A stretch of DNA of 64,000 nt from Fischerella muscicola PCC 7414 (GTDB lineage: Bacteria; Cyanobacteriota; Cyanobacteriia; Cyanobacteriales; Nostocaceae), in contig NZ_AJLK01000078.1 in the NCBI RefSeq assembly GCF_000317205.1, positions 1-64,000 on the forward strand, given 5' to 3'. The notes under the pieces are model-generated. The model worked only from the letters and a program-made list of their open reading frames with translations. It was not told the origin of the DNA and ran no database searches. Below are positions 15,971 to 25,519 of the stretch, piece by piece (within the stretch, counting starts at the first letter, position 1; every line of letters begins with the position of its first letter). Position numbers and translations under genes: made by a program.

Positions 15971-17431
15971 ATGGAAATTCGTACGCCAGACTGGGTTAAA
16001 CATGCTGTTTTCTATCAAATTTTTCCTGATCGCTTTGCTAGAAGCAAGCAACCACGCAAGCGATTGTTGCGTAACGCCAGTTGGGAAGATTGGGAGGCTA
16101 TGCCTACACTCCAAGGTTATAAGGGAGGGGATCTCTGGGGTGTACTGGAACAGTTGGATTACATTCAAGATTTAGGAATTAATGCTATTTACTTTACACC
16201 CATTTTCCAATCTGCAAGTAATCACCGCTATCATACCCATGATTATTATCAAGTTGATCCGATGTTGGGGGGTAATCCGGCTTTCAAAGAATTGCTAGAC
16301 GCAGCCCATGCCCGCAATATTAAAGTTGTTTTAGATGGAGTGTTTAATCATTCCAGTCGTGGCTTTTTCTTTTTCCACGATGTTTTAGAGAATGGCCCCC
16401 ATTCGCCTTGGGTAAATTGGTTCAAAATTGAAGGTTGGCCCCTTTCCCCTTACAATGGTGAGTTTCCTGCTAACTATGTAGGTTGGGCTGACAATCGCGC
16501 CCTACCAGTATTCAACCACGACAACCCAGAAGTACGGGAGTACATTATGGAAATTGCTGAATACTGGATTAAATTTGGCATTGATGGTTGGCGCTTGGAT
16601 GTACCATTTGAAATTAAAACTCCTGGTTTTTGGCAAGAGTTTCGCGATCGCGTCAAAGCCATTAATCCTGAAGCTTATATTGTGGGTGAAGTGTGGGGAG
16701 ATTCCCGCGAATGGTTGGATGGTACGCAGTTTGATGGTGTGATGAATTATTTATTTGCTGCACCAACAATTGCATTTACCGCAGGCGATCGCGTCGATAT
16801 CGAACAAGTACAAGATCGTTCCTATCATCCTTACCCACCGTTATTTGCGGCTGAGTACGCCACCAAAATGCAGGAACTACTACAACTTTACCCCTGGGAA
16901 ATTCAACTTACCCAATTAAATTTGCTGGCGAGTCACGACACCGCTAGGTTAATTTCTATTGCTGGGGGCGATATTCCTAGCGTGGAACTAGCAACTCTGC
17001 TGCTACTGACTTTTCCTGGCGCACCTAGTATCTATTATGGTGATGAAGTGGGTTTACCTGGTCGTCTTGATCCCGATTCTCGGCGTGGTTTTCCTCTAGA
17101 AGCAAGCTGGAATCAAGAAATTCTCAATACCCACCGCCAATTAATTGCCCTGCGTCATGCTTATCCCTGCTTGCGTACAGGAGATTATCAAGTTTTACAT
17201 GCTCAAGCAGAACTTTTTGTCTTCACCCGCACTTTAGCTGATGAAAAATTAATCATTGCAGTCAATGCTGGTATTGCATCGGCAAAAACTAGTATAAATA
17301 TTAACTGGCATAGTCAACTCAATAAGCTTTTATATGGTAATGCTGAGATCGAGTGGTACGGTGAGGGAGAAACTAAACAATTAAGTTTAAATCTTCCTCC
17401 CCGCAGTGGTTGTATTTTGGGTAATGGGTAG
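15971..17431 (+). CDS. GH13 alpha-amylase family glycosidase (cyclomaltodextrinase/neopullulanase-like)
   Basis: A 486-residue (beta/alpha)8 barrel enzyme acting on alpha-1,4 glucans. The conserved GH13 regions are visible: DGVFNHSS (122-129), GWRLDVPFE with nucleophile D210, VGEVWG with acid/base E240 and LLASHDTARL with D323. The YFTPIFQS and HRYHTHDYYQVDP segments are those of the neopullulanase/cyclomaltodextrinase group, but the N-terminal CBM34-type domain of that group is absent; the protein starts directly at WVKHAVFYQIFPDRFARS. No signal peptide, so it is probably cytoplasmic glycogen or maltodextrin breakdown. A GCCTTGGAAT inverted repeat follows the stop. Confidence 0.92.
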   Translation: MEIRTPDWVKHAVFYQIFPDRFARSKQPRKRLLRNASWEDWEAMPTLQGYKGGDLWGVLEQLDYIQDLGINAIYFTPIFQSASNHRYHTHDYYQVDPMLGGNPAFKELLDAAHARNIKVVLDGVFNHSSRGFFFFHDVLENGPHSPWVNWFKIEGWPLSPYNGEFPANYVGWADNRALPVFNHDNPEVREYIMEIAEYWIKFGIDGWRLDVPFEIKTPGFWQEFRDRVKAINPEAYIVGEVWGDSREWLDGTQFDGVMNYLFAAPTIAFTAGDRVDIEQVQDRSYHPYPPLFAAEYATKMQELLQLYPWEIQLTQLNLLASHDTARLISIAGGDIPSVELATLLLLTFPGAPSIYYGDEVGLPGRLDPDSRRGFPLEASWNQEILNTHRQLIALRHAYPCLRTGDYQVLHAQAELFVFTRTLADEKLIIAVNAGIASAKTSININWHSQLNKLLYGNAEIEWYGEGETKQLSLNLPPRSGCILGNG

Positions 17432-17441
17432 TCACATCACC

Positions 17442-17463
17442 GCCTTGGAATGAATTCCAAGGC
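17442..17463. other. Inverted repeat after the GH13 gene
   Basis: Arms GCCTTGGAAT/ATTCCAAGGC of 10 bp around GA, starting 11 bp after the stop. No T-tract follows, so a Rho-independent terminator is unlikely; it may be an mRNA-end hairpin or an operator. Confidence 0.5.
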
Positions 17464-17599
17464 TATTCGGTAAAAAGACGGTATTACTACTTGAAAAAGA
17501 CGTGAAGACCGATCTAGCTATTGACCCGCTTCTTTTTAAAATGACCATATAAGAACAAAAATTATATTTGCGCGTTGTTGTTCGTTCCTCAAAAAGCCT

Positions 17600-20218
17600 A
17601 TGCAACCAACTAACCCCAACCAATTTACAGAAAAAGCGTGGGAAGCGATCGCGCATACTCCTGATATTGCTAAACAAAACCACCATCAGCAAATCGAAAG
17701 CGAACACCTGATGAAGGCGTTGCTAGAACAGGAAGGACTAGCAGGCCCGATTTTGACGAAAGCAGGTGTGAATTTGCAAAAACTACGCGATCGCACAGAC
17801 CAATACATCCAACGTCAGCCCAGAGTCTCGGGAAGCATCAATTCTGTTTACCTGGGACGCAGCTTGGACTCTCTGTTAGATCGAGCTGAAGGCTACTGTA
17901 AGGAGTTTGGTGACGAATATATATCGATAGAACATTTATTACTTGCTTACACCAAAGATGATCGCTTTGGTAAAAGTCTATTCCAAGAGTTCGGTTTAGA
18001 CGAAAGAAAATTAAAAGATACTATTAAGCAAATTCGGGGAAGCCAGAAAGTGACCGACCAAAATCCAGAAGGCAAATACCAAGCACTGGAGAAGTATGGG
18101 CGTGACCTCACTGAAGCCGCCCGTCAAGGTAAACTTGACCCAGTGATTGGACGAGATGACGAAATTCGCCGCACGATTCAAATTCTCTCTCGCCGCACCA
18201 AGAATAACCCTGTATTAATTGGGGAACCAGGTGTAGGTAAAACTGCAATTGTCGAAGGTTTAGCCCAGCGGATCGTGGCTGGTGATGTACCCCAGTCTCT
18301 CAAAGACCGCAAACTCATTGCTTTAGATATGGGTGCTTTGATTGCAGGGGCAAAGTTCCGGGGTGAATTTGAAGAAAGACTTAAAGCAGTCTTAAAAGAA
18401 GTCACCGAATCCGGTGGTAATATCATCCTATTTATTGATGAGATTCATACCGTTGTTGGTGCAGGTGCTACCCAAGGCGCAATGGATGCTAGCAACTTGC
18501 TCAAACCGATGTTGGCGCGGGGAGAATTGCGCTGTATCGGTGCGACGACTTTAGATGAATACCGTAAGTATATTGAAAAAGACGCAGCTCTGGAGCGACG
18601 CTTCCAGCAAGTTTATGTCGATCAACCGAGTGTAGAAGATACTATCTCGATTCTGCGCGGGTTGAAAGAGCGTTATGAACTGCATCACGGAGTGAAAATC
18701 TCCGATAATGCTTTAGTAGCGGCAGCGACACTGTCGAGTCGATATATTAGCGATCGCTTTTTACCAGACAAAGCTATTGATTTGGTAGATGAAGCCGCAG
18801 CACGATTGAAAATGGAGATCACCTCCAAGCCAGAAGAACTCGACGAAATCGATCGCAAAATCTTGCAGTTAGAAATGGAGAAGTTGTCGCTGCAAAAAGA
18901 AAGTAACACAGCTTCTCGTGAACGTCTAGAAAGACTAGAAAAAGAACTAGCGGATCTTAAAGAAGAACAACGGGCGTTAAACGCTCAATGGCAGTCTGAA
19001 AAAGATATTATTACTAAAATTCAGTCTGTTAAAGAAGAGATCGACCGCGTTAACTTAGAAATTCAGCAAGCCGAACGCGATTACGACCTCAACCGCGCTG
19101 CCGAGTTAAAATACGGCAAATTAACCGATTTGCACCGCAAACTCGAAGCCGCAGAATTTGAGTTAGCCCAAACTCAACACACTGGCAAATCTCTACTGCG
19201 GGAGGAAGTCACCGAATCGGACATCGCCGAAGTTATTTCTAAGTGGACTGGTATCCCCATCAGCAAGTTGGTGGAATCTGAAAAAGAAAAACTACTGCAC
19301 TTAGAAGATGAACTCCATCGCCGCGTAGTCGGACAACAAGAAGCAGTCACAGCCGTTGCTGACGCTATTCAGCGATCGCGCGCTGGTTTAGCAGATCCCA
19401 ATCGCCCCATTGCTAGCTTTATTTTCCTCGGTCCCACGGGTGTAGGTAAAACCGAATTAGCGAAAGCCCTTGCGGCGTACCTATTTGACACCGAAGAGGC
19501 GCTAGTCAGAATTGACATGTCTGAGTACATGGAAAAACACGCCGTTTCGCGTTTAATTGGCGCGCCTCCTGGGTATGTTGGTTACGAAGAAGGCGGACAG
19601 TTAACCGAATCAATTCGCCGTCGTCCCTATGCCGTGATTCTCTTCGACGAAATCGAAAAAGCCCACCCGGATGTGTTCAACATCCTGCTGCAAATTCTTG
19701 ATGATGGACGTGTCACCGATGCTCAAGGTCATACGGTGGACTTTAAGAACACTATTATTATCATGACCAGCAACATCGGTTCCCAGTTTATCCTTGATGT
19801 TGCCGGCGATGAATCCCGGTATGACGAAATGCGCCATAGAGTCATGGAAGCAATGCGAAATTCCTTCCGTCCAGAATTCCTCAACCGCATTGACGAGATC
19901 ATCATCTTCCACGGCTTACAGAAAGAGGAATTGCGCGAAATTGTGCAGTTACAAGTCGAAAGATTACGGCAAAGATTGGGCGATCGCAAGATATCATTGA
20001 AGCTTTCGGATGCTGCCCTTGACTTTTTAGCCGAAGTAGGTTATGATCCCGTATTTGGTGCGCGTCCACTCAAGCGTGCTATTCAACGGGAGTTAGAAAC
20101 ACCAATTGCCAAAGCTATTTTGCGGGGCGAATTCAATGATGGTGATACCATCTTTGTAGATATTGAGAATGAGCGCCTTTCCTTCAAGCGCTTACCTGCT
20201 GAAATCTTGACGACTTAA
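17600..20218 (+). CDS. clpB: ATP-dependent disaggregase ClpB
   Basis: An 872-residue AAA+ chaperone that rescues aggregated protein with DnaK. The N-domain (1-145) carries the two Clp-N repeats ([24 protein letters not shown]). NBD1 has Walker A GEPGVGKT (208-215) and Walker B LFIDEIHT. The coiled-coil M-domain spans about 405-530 ([23 protein letters not shown]), absent from ClpC and ClpA. NBD2 has Walker A GPTGVGKT (611-618) and Walker [12 protein letters not shown]. No ClpP-binding IGF loop was noted. No CIRCE element was found upstream. A strong hairpin terminator follows. Cyanobacteria usually carry two clpB copies; which one this is cannot be decided here. Confidence 0.97.
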   Translation: MQPTNPNQFTEKAWEAIAHTPDIAKQNHHQQIESEHLMKALLEQEGLAGPILTKAGVNLQKLRDRTDQYIQRQPRVSGSINSVYLGRSLDSLLDRAEGYCKEFGDEYISIEHLLLAYTKDDRFGKSLFQEFGLDERKLKDTIKQIRGSQKVTDQNPEGKYQALEKYGRDLTEAARQGKLDPVIGRDDEIRRTIQILSRRTKNNPVLIGEPGVGKTAIVEGLAQRIVAGDVPQSLKDRKLIALDMGALIAGAKFRGEFEERLKAVLKEVTESGGNIILFIDEIHTVVGAGATQGAMDASNLLKPMLARGELRCIGATTLDEYRKYIEKDAALERRFQQVYVDQPSVEDTISILRGLKERYELHHGVKISDNALVAAATLSSRYISDRFLPDKAIDLVDEAAARLKMEITSKPEELDEIDRKILQLEMEKLSLQKESNTASRERLERLEKELADLKEEQRALNAQWQSEKDIITKIQSVKEEIDRVNLEIQQAERDYDLNRAAELKYGKLTDLHRKLEAAEFELAQTQHTGKSLLREEVTESDIAEVISKWTGIPISKLVESEKEKLLHLEDELHRRVVGQQEAVTAVADAIQRSRAGLADPNRPIASFIFLGPTGVGKTELAKALAAYLFDTEEALVRIDMSEYMEKHAVSRLIGAPPGYVGYEEGGQLTESIRRRPYAVILFDEIEKAHPDVFNILLQILDDGRVTDAQGHTVDFKNTIIIMTSNIGSQFILDVAGDESRYDEMRHRVMEAMRNSFRPEFLNRIDEIIIFHGLQKEELREIVQLQVERLRQRLGDRKISLKLSDAALDFLAEVGYDPVFGARPLKRAIQRELETPIAKAILRGEFNDGDTIFVDIENERLSFKRLPAEILTT

Positions 20219-20239
20219 CAGTGATCAGTGAAGTGATCA

Positions 20240-20280
20240 GTGAACAGTTATCATTACTTTTGATAACTGTTCACTTATTT
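20240..20280 (+). terminator. Probable Rho-independent terminator of clpB
   Basis: Arms GTGAACAGTTATCA and TGATAACTGTTCAC (14 bp, perfect) around TTACTTT, followed by TTATTT, beginning 22 bp after the stop. Confidence 0.75.
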
Positions 20281-20384
20281 CATTGGTACTTGGCAAATTA
20301 GTTGATAGGGTAATTTTATTTATTACAGAATAATATTATACTGCGACAGCAATCCCATTTGAGTTGTAAACAATCATATCGCCC

Positions 20385-20417
20385 AGATCCCCGACTTTTC
20401 TCAAAAGTCGGGGATCT
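20385..20417. repeat. Dispersed palindrome, GATCCCCGAC family (copy 2)
   Basis: AGATCCCCGACTTTT and AAAAGTCGGGGATCT arms of 15 bp around CTC: nearly perfect and the most symmetrical copy in the window. Confidence 0.85.
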
Positions 20418-20486
20418 TGCTATAGCAAAGGTACAGAATAAGCGATCGCAAGGCTGCTGTCATGGCAAAAAGCAGACTAAAAATGA

Positions 20487-21443
20487 TTAACGAAATCTAG
20501 TTAATAATTCCTCACGAGATAACCGCAGCAATAAAGGCGTGAATTCCTCTGGCGATAATGCCAACAAAGGATCAATAATTCCTCTTAATTCTTCATCTAA
20601 AGAACCAAATCTAACTTGTAGTAAATTCTCTATAACAGTGCGGCGTTCTGTTTGGATACCTTCTCGGATACCTTCTTGGATACCTTCTCGGATCCCTTCT
20701 CGGATACCTTCTTGAATACCTTCTTGAATACCTTCCTGTTTAGCTTCCGCTAACTTTTGTTCATAAAGAGGTGATAACCGCATAATTAACTCTCTATCCT
20801 CTTCATCTAAATTTTGATTTACTTCTATCGTAGTCTTTAAATTCAACAATAAATCAATTGCTTTGGAACGCAAAGGATGATCTTGAGGTAGTGTCTCTAG
20901 TTCATCTATAGCTTGCTGCTGCACTCTTCCCTTACCCAAAATTCTTAACCACAATGTTTCTTGAGTACGCGGTAACTGATGAATTGCAACTATTGCTGTT
21001 CTGAAATAATCGCCTAAAAAGTGAACTCCAACTCCCCATCTTTCTTCATCTACGCTAGCCCTAAACCCCTCTAAAAGTGATGCAGAAGCCGTAGGCGAAA
21101 GAATCCACAAAAATGGTAATTCTGATTCTAAAATTCGATTGCTATCGCCTTTATTTTGACGTTTTAAATCAGCAAAAATATCAAATAATTTATTCATACA
21201 ACTGCGAATTTCCGCAGGGGTCGCCGCATTTCTAAAAGGTTCAAACAGTGCGGTTTGAGCAGCAAGTCTGCCTAATAATCCCAACTCTATTTTATGGCTA
21301 CTAGATTGGGGCAAAGGTGCAAAGTAAACATCAATTTCCCGTATTTCTGCCGCAACTTTCCGGCTAGTTTCCACGGTGCCTAATGGCTGTAATAATTCTT
21401 TGAGATAATCTTTGGCAAATTGGTCGTAGGGAAATCTAGTCAT
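20487..21443 (-). CDS. DUF4351-containing protein with EGI(Q/R) repeats
   Basis: A 318-residue protein of a type common in many copies in filamentous cyanobacteria. The N-terminal region (1-230, TRFPYDQFAKDYLKELLQPLG, then VAAEIREIDVYFAP) looks like the Rpn/PD-(D/E)XK nuclease-related group, though a complete catalytic set cannot be confirmed by eye. Residues 237-264 are seven tandem tetrapeptides EGI(Q/R), likely helical. The DUF4351 tail (about 268-318, VIENLLQVRFGSLDEELRGII) follows. Relatives are annotated as Rpn-family recombination-promoting nuclease/putative transposase, but biochemical proof for this branch is lacking. It stands alone, with no neighbour in operon. Confidence 0.78.
   Translation of the reverse strand: MTRFPYDQFAKDYLKELLQPLGTVETSRKVAAEIREIDVYFAPLPQSSSHKIELGLLGRLAAQTALFEPFRNAATPAEIRSCMNKLFDIFADLKRQNKGDSNRILESELPFLWILSPTASASLLEGFRASVDEERWGVGVHFLGDYFRTAIVAIHQLPRTQETLWLRILGKGRVQQQAIDELETLPQDHPLRSKAIDLLLNLKTTIEVNQNLDEEDRELIMRLSPLYEQKLAEAKQEGIQEGIQEGIREGIREGIQEGIREGIQTERRTVIENLLQVRFGSLDEELRGIIDPLLALSPEEFTPLLLRLSREELLTRFR
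20652..20735. repeat. 12-bp coding tandem repeat
   Basis: Seven copies of a GGATACCTTCTC-like unit encode the EGI(Q/R) tetrapeptides. Near-identical DNA suggests recent expansion and likely length variation between strains. Confidence 0.85.
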
Positions 21444-22366
21444 TGGTTAATTTTATAGTGCCCTCATATTTGACACTGGTGCGATCGCATCTAAATTACT
21501 CTCAAAAAGGAATAAAAAATTAAGTATAACTTTTTACTCTCTTCCTCTTTTTGCTGTAAGGTATACAACTTTATACGCACCAGTTGAAAACAGTCTTAAT
21601 GTTGATTTCAAAGCAAAAGTCTCTATTTTGCTTTTATTTTTAACTAAAAACAGTTAATTTTAAAGCAAAAGCAAACATTAGTTTAGTTTTTTGCAAATTT
21701 TGTAACAATAGCGTGAGCTTTGTTGTAACAGAATTTTGTATGCGATCGCACAATAGTTAGTATTGTTACAGCAATTATCTCTACTACTTGGTAGAGGATG
21801 TCAGCGGTGAATCTGTGTTATCGTATTGGCTTAAATTTAAGCAAATCGCCAACTTTACTGGATATTTGCAAGTTTTTTACTCTATTTTGTTAGGAAACAT
21901 TTATAATGTTTTTATTTCCATAGAACAATTATTCAAATAATCTTGCCACAATGCTAGTAAATTTAATACTAGTAATCTAGTTTTTGCTGTCTTAAAATTA
22001 AAAACTTTTCCCTTGGAAATTTAGTAGCAAAAACAGCAGAACTTATGAAATATAAAGCTTTCAAAAAGTATTGCCATTTCCCAAAAAATAAACATTAAAT
22101 TTAAGTAAAAAATAGTTTTAGATGATAGCTGCCAGTTTGGCAACATAAACTCTATGGATTTGTTATTCATTGATTTACCAGGCTTTTTATTTATGTCTAC
22201 TGATGACAAAAAAGCTGACAGAAAATGTCAATGCACGCGCCTTGTAATTGCCAAATTGTAAAATTTTTTTGACGTAGCACTTTAGACGAATAGGGGGATA
22301 AAACAAGTTAAACAACTAAATTGTGAAGCAAATTTGGATTAACTTTTTCATCATCACCTTTACAAT
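21444..22366. other. Long AT-rich intergenic region
   Basis: A 920-bp spacer between the divergent DUF4351 and kinase genes. Very AT-rich, with scattered short direct repeats (AAAGCAAAAG near 21610 and 21663) but no tandem array, palindrome family copy or credible gene. A small minus-strand frame at 22021-22209 has no supporting features. It presumably holds the kinase promoter. Confidence 0.45.
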
Positions 22367-24115
22367 ATGATTGGTCAGTTACTCGCAGGACATTATCAAG
22401 TCCTTAAAGTATTGGGTGAGGGGGGATTTGGTCAAACTTATATTGTTGAAGACATACATCTCCCTGGAAAACCTAAGTGTGTCCTTAAACATCTTAAAAC
22501 TACTAGTACGGACTCAGAATCTTTAGAAATTGCCAGGAGGCTATTTCAAAAAGAAGCCGAAACCCTGCAACAGTTAGGTAACCACGACCAGATACCAAGG
22601 CTTTTAGCTTACTTTGAAGAAGACCAACAATTTTACTTAGTCCAAGAGTTTATTGAGGGACATCCCCTCAGTAAAGAATTCTTTGTTGGACAAAAATGGA
22701 CACAAAAACAGACTATTAAAATGCTCATCGAAATATTGAGCATTTTAGAATTTGTCCATGGTCAAGGAGTAATTCATCGCGACATCAAACCGGATAATTT
22801 AATTAGACGCGCTAGTGACAATCAATTAGTTTTAATTGACTTCGGGGCAATTAAACAATTGCGCAGCCAAACGATGATTGGTTCAGGAAAGCAAAATATG
22901 ACAATTATCGTTGGTACTCGTGGTTATATGCCCTCTGAACAAATCCGGCGTGTACCTCGTCCCAGCAGTGATATTTATGCTTTGGGGATGATGGGTATTC
23001 AAGCATTAACAGGAGTACACCCGCATACACTACAAGATGATCCGGAGACAGGAGAAGTACTTTGGCAAGACCTCGCTGCTGTGACTCCAGAGTTTGCTGA
23101 TGTCCTGACTAAGATGACTCGTTATCATTTCAAAGACCGTTACCAAACGGCGACTGAGGCATTAAAGGCACTGCGAGAATTATTAGTTAATTGTGGTGAA
23201 ACTGAAGCAGCAGAAGTTGAAGCGAAACCAGAAATTGCCAGTACTAAATTACATCAATTAACAATAGAGTGGATAGAAGACGGACAAATTAAATATCGTA
23301 CAATTCTAGAGAATCAAGCTAGTAAAAATATAGGTAAAATCCGTATCGGTCGCAACCCTCAAGAGTGCGATATTGTTTTACCAGATCCGACAATATCTGG
23401 ACTGCACGCCGAGATATTTTTTCATACCGAAAAGCAAAGATTTTATTTACGAAATTTACGACAACAAAACCCTCCAATTGTTGATGGACAGTTGCTTTTA
23501 GCAGGGGAAATAGCTCTTGCTGTTGGTAGTCACATACGTTTGGGCAAACAGGATTTTAGGGTTAAAGATATTACCTGCAAAGAGTATGGTGAAGGTTACA
23601 CCCCGATAGAATATGCTAAACGTTTTGCAATTACATTAGCATCACCACAACCTGTACTCAAGACAATACGCGTATCTCAATTTAAAAAGTCCCAAGAAGT
23701 AGCAAAGCCCTCACTACCACCTCGATCTATTATCGTTTCGGTTGCTCCCAAAAAAGTGCAGCGACCACTACTCAAGACAGGTACAGCTGCTTTCATGAGT
23801 GCGATCGCGGGTGTCATAGTATTAAATACCGTTAATTTAAGCAGAGGTAATTCCCAACAAAATCTCATCTCCCAAGAACCACAAATGTGCCGTCTTGTAT
23901 CTCCCTCTGGCGGCAAATTATTAGCAAAACTGCGTCCAGAACCACAAACAGAAGTTGGGGCATTAAAACAATTGAATCTAGGTGAAAAAGTTTTATTTAT
24001 TCAAGCAAGGGGAGACTTTGTTCAAGTAAGACTTGCTGATGGCACACAAGGTTGGGTATTTGGAGACGAAATTCAGCCTTGCGACAAAACAGCACGTAAT
24101 TATCGTACTTGGTAA
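22367..24115 (+). CDS. Serine/threonine protein kinase with FHA and SH3-like domains
   Basis: A 582-residue Hanks-type kinase. The kinase domain spans 8-270: glycine loop GEGGFGQTY, K41 (CVLKHLK), catalytic HRDIKPDN with D139 and IDFG with D158, and a GTRGYMPSEQ activation-segment end. An FHA phosphothreonine-binding domain follows (about 322-400, IRIGRNPQECDIVLPDPTISGLHAEI). One transmembrane helix (about 468-488, AAFMSAIAGVIVLNTV) precedes an SH3b-like domain (about 505-575, GKLLAKLRPEPQTEVGALKQL...GWVFGDEIQPC). The kinase and FHA parts should be cytoplasmic and the SH3b part periplasmic, suggesting envelope sensing. Target unknown. Confidence 0.92.
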   Translation: MIGQLLAGHYQVLKVLGEGGFGQTYIVEDIHLPGKPKCVLKHLKTTSTDSESLEIARRLFQKEAETLQQLGNHDQIPRLLAYFEEDQQFYLVQEFIEGHPLSKEFFVGQKWTQKQTIKMLIEILSILEFVHGQGVIHRDIKPDNLIRRASDNQLVLIDFGAIKQLRSQTMIGSGKQNMTIIVGTRGYMPSEQIRRVPRPSSDIYALGMMGIQALTGVHPHTLQDDPETGEVLWQDLAAVTPEFADVLTKMTRYHFKDRYQTATEALKALRELLVNCGETEAAEVEAKPEIASTKLHQLTIEWIEDGQIKYRTILENQASKNIGKIRIGRNPQECDIVLPDPTISGLHAEIFFHTEKQRFYLRNLRQQNPPIVDGQLLLAGEIALAVGSHIRLGKQDFRVKDITCKEYGEGYTPIEYAKRFAITLASPQPVLKTIRVSQFKKSQEVAKPSLPPRSIIVSVAPKKVQRPLLKTGTAAFMSAIAGVIVLNTVNLSRGNSQQNLISQEPQMCRLVSPSGGKLLAKLRPEPQTEVGALKQLNLGEKVLFIQARGDFVQVRLADGTQGWVFGDEIQPCDKTARNYRTW

Positions 24116-24118
24116 TTT

Positions 24119-24260
24119 TGTTGGTGGTTGGTGGTTGGTGGTTGGTGGTTGTTTGTTGTAGAGACGTGCCATGGCACGTCTCTACAGTAGTTAGTAGTTA
24201 GTAGTTGGTTGGTGGTTGGTGGTTGGTTGTTGGTTGTTGGTTGTTAGTGGTTAGTGGTTG
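24119..24260. repeat. STRR heptad tracts flanking a palindrome
   Basis: Two tracts of GGTGGTT/GGTTGTT heptads surround the palindrome at 24158-24185. Copies drift from GGTGGTT to GTTAGTA to GGTTGTT along the tract. Confidence 0.85.
24158..24185. repeat. Dispersed palindrome, AGACG family (perfect, 28 bp)
   Basis: Core AGACGTGCCATGGCACGTCT flanked by GTAG and CTAC, perfectly symmetrical. The identical 20-bp core recurs at 33989-34018 and 44947-44975. Confidence 0.9.
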
Positions 24261-24458
24261 GTAGTTAGCAGTTGTTCACTACTCCTTACACTCCCCACAC
24301 TCCCCACACTCCCAGACGCTTCAAACAGCGCGTCTCTACATTACTCCCCACTCCCTGTCGGTCGTGGGGGCCTGTGAGTTCCCCATCTCTTCCAGACTTT
24401 CCTCCTTACGATAGATTTGGCTAGTGGGTTGTTAAGAAACAAAATGTTTTAGTGACCA
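24261..24458. other. Spacer with an element shared with the kinase gene
   Basis: Contains an imperfect AGACG-family copy (about 24314-24335) and, at 24343-24391, a CCCCACTCCC...GGGGGCC...GAGTTCCCCATCTC element. The same element is found in frame inside the hybrid kinase gene at 32742-32791. Confidence 0.7.
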
Positions 24459-24830
24459 TTGGAAAAATTGGCGTTGCTGAAAAATATATCCTTGTGGCAA
24501 AGCAAAAACATTGAATATAAAAACTATCTCAACGGAAATGCCTTAGTAAGCCGTGTAGATTTTAGTCAGTTCACAAAATCTTATTGGAAACCAGATTTTA
24601 TGTCACTAGAACAGGTTAATGCTTTTTATCAGCTTTTAAATTCAGATCAAGTTCTCTACGAGCAATACTATAACAAATGTTCTAACAAAGGCCTTTTTGG
24701 TGTCTGGGATTGGGACAAAACCAAAATAGTTGATTTTGCTGCTTCTATTGGTTACAACTTCACGGAAACTGAACTGGATTTGGCATGGTTTGGTGGAGAT
24801 ACAAATCTTTGTTTAGGATTTACCCAGTGA
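24459..24830 (+). CDS. Nif11-like domain protein
   Basis: A 123-codon frame starting with TTG. Residues 48-123 begin MSLEQVNAFYQLLNSDQVLYEQY and continue with ...KIVDFAASIGYNFTETELDLAW, matching the Nif11/Nif11-leader domain pattern (MSxExxxxFxxxLxxDxxLxxxL...AxxxGYxFTxxEL). The usual region between the two helices is lengthened here by NKGLFGVWDWDKT. The ATG at 24600 (codon 48) is the likely alternative start and would give a 76-residue, nearly pure Nif11 protein. Nif11 proteins occur near nitrogen-fixation genes or as leader peptides of ribosomal natural products. Neither context is present, nor is a Gly-Gly leader cleavage site clear. Role unknown. Confidence 0.6.
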   Translation: MEKLALLKNISLWQSKNIEYKNYLNGNALVSRVDFSQFTKSYWKPDFMSLEQVNAFYQLLNSDQVLYEQYYNKCSNKGLFGVWDWDKTKIVDFAASIGYNFTETELDLAWFGGDTNLCLGFTQ

Positions 24831-24863
24831 GATGAGAAATCAAGGTTTGAGATTTAGTGATGT

Positions 24864-24893
24864 GTAGAGACGCTGCAAACAACGCGTCTCTAC
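24864..24893. repeat. Dispersed palindrome, AGACG family
   Basis: GTAGAGACG and CGTCTCTAC arms around a 12-base centre, 33 bp after the Nif11-like stop. Confidence 0.8.
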
Positions 24894-24938
24894 ATAGCCG
24901 TCCTAATAAAGTTTTAGTCTTATCTGAACGGTATTAAG

Positions 24939-25514
24939 TTAAAACCACGAATTAGATTGCTTCAAAAACTCCTTTTCGTCTGGAGTTGAAGTTCTTCCCA
25001 AAATTGCGTTTCGGTGGGGAAAACGACCAAAACGTTCAATCACCTCCATATGACGAATTGCATACTCAATACAACTAGTACTATCAGGATCGTCACTGAG
25101 TTGTTTAAACAACTTGACTGCTTGACGCTGATGTTCTAGGTTTTCACTGTGTTCAAAAGGTAAATAAATAAACCAACGCTGTACAGGTAGTAACTTTTGA
25201 TCATATCCTTGGGCAATAGCATGATGAGCTGTTGAAAGTGCTTCCCAGTCGGTGGCAAAGGCTTGTGGAGTATCACGAAACATATTACGAGGGAACTGAT
25301 CTAGCAGTAAAATCAGTGCCAGACAAGACTCAGGAAATTCCATCCAGTCATCTAAGTAACCCTCTGCTGCTTTTTGATAATCTTTAACAAACCTATTTCG
25401 TAGTTGTTCATCAAACTCTGGTTTCTTCTTGAACCAAAAATCCTGTGGTTTTCCGTAATTAGGTTGATCGGGCTTACCAAACCAAAAGTCTAATATTTCT
25501 TGTGCCTGTGACAT
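24939..25514 (-). CDS. DUF924 family protein
   Basis: A 191-residue soluble helical protein with the family marks ILDFWFG (8-14), LILLLDQFPRNMFRDT, WFIYLPFEHSE and the C-terminal ERFGRFPHRNAILGR. DUF924 proteins are TPR-like folds of unknown biochemical role, widespread in bacteria. The start lies five bases after the SRPBCC stop on the same strand, so the two are almost certainly co-transcribed, which hints at but does not prove a shared function. Confidence 0.9.
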   Translation of the reverse strand: MSQAQEILDFWFGKPDQPNYGKPQDFWFKKKPEFDEQLRNRFVKDYQKAAEGYLDDWMEFPESCLALILLLDQFPRNMFRDTPQAFATDWEALSTAHHAIAQGYDQKLLPVQRWFIYLPFEHSENLEHQRQAVKLFKQLSDDPDSTSCIEYAIRHMEVIERFGRFPHRNAILGRTSTPDEKEFLKQSNSWF

Positions 25515-25519
25515 TGATT

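Noticed and set aside
17464-17599. CIRCE or other heat-shock operator before clpB
   Set aside because: No TTAGCACTC/GAGTGCTAA dyad is present; TTGACC near 17521 lacks a well-spaced -10.
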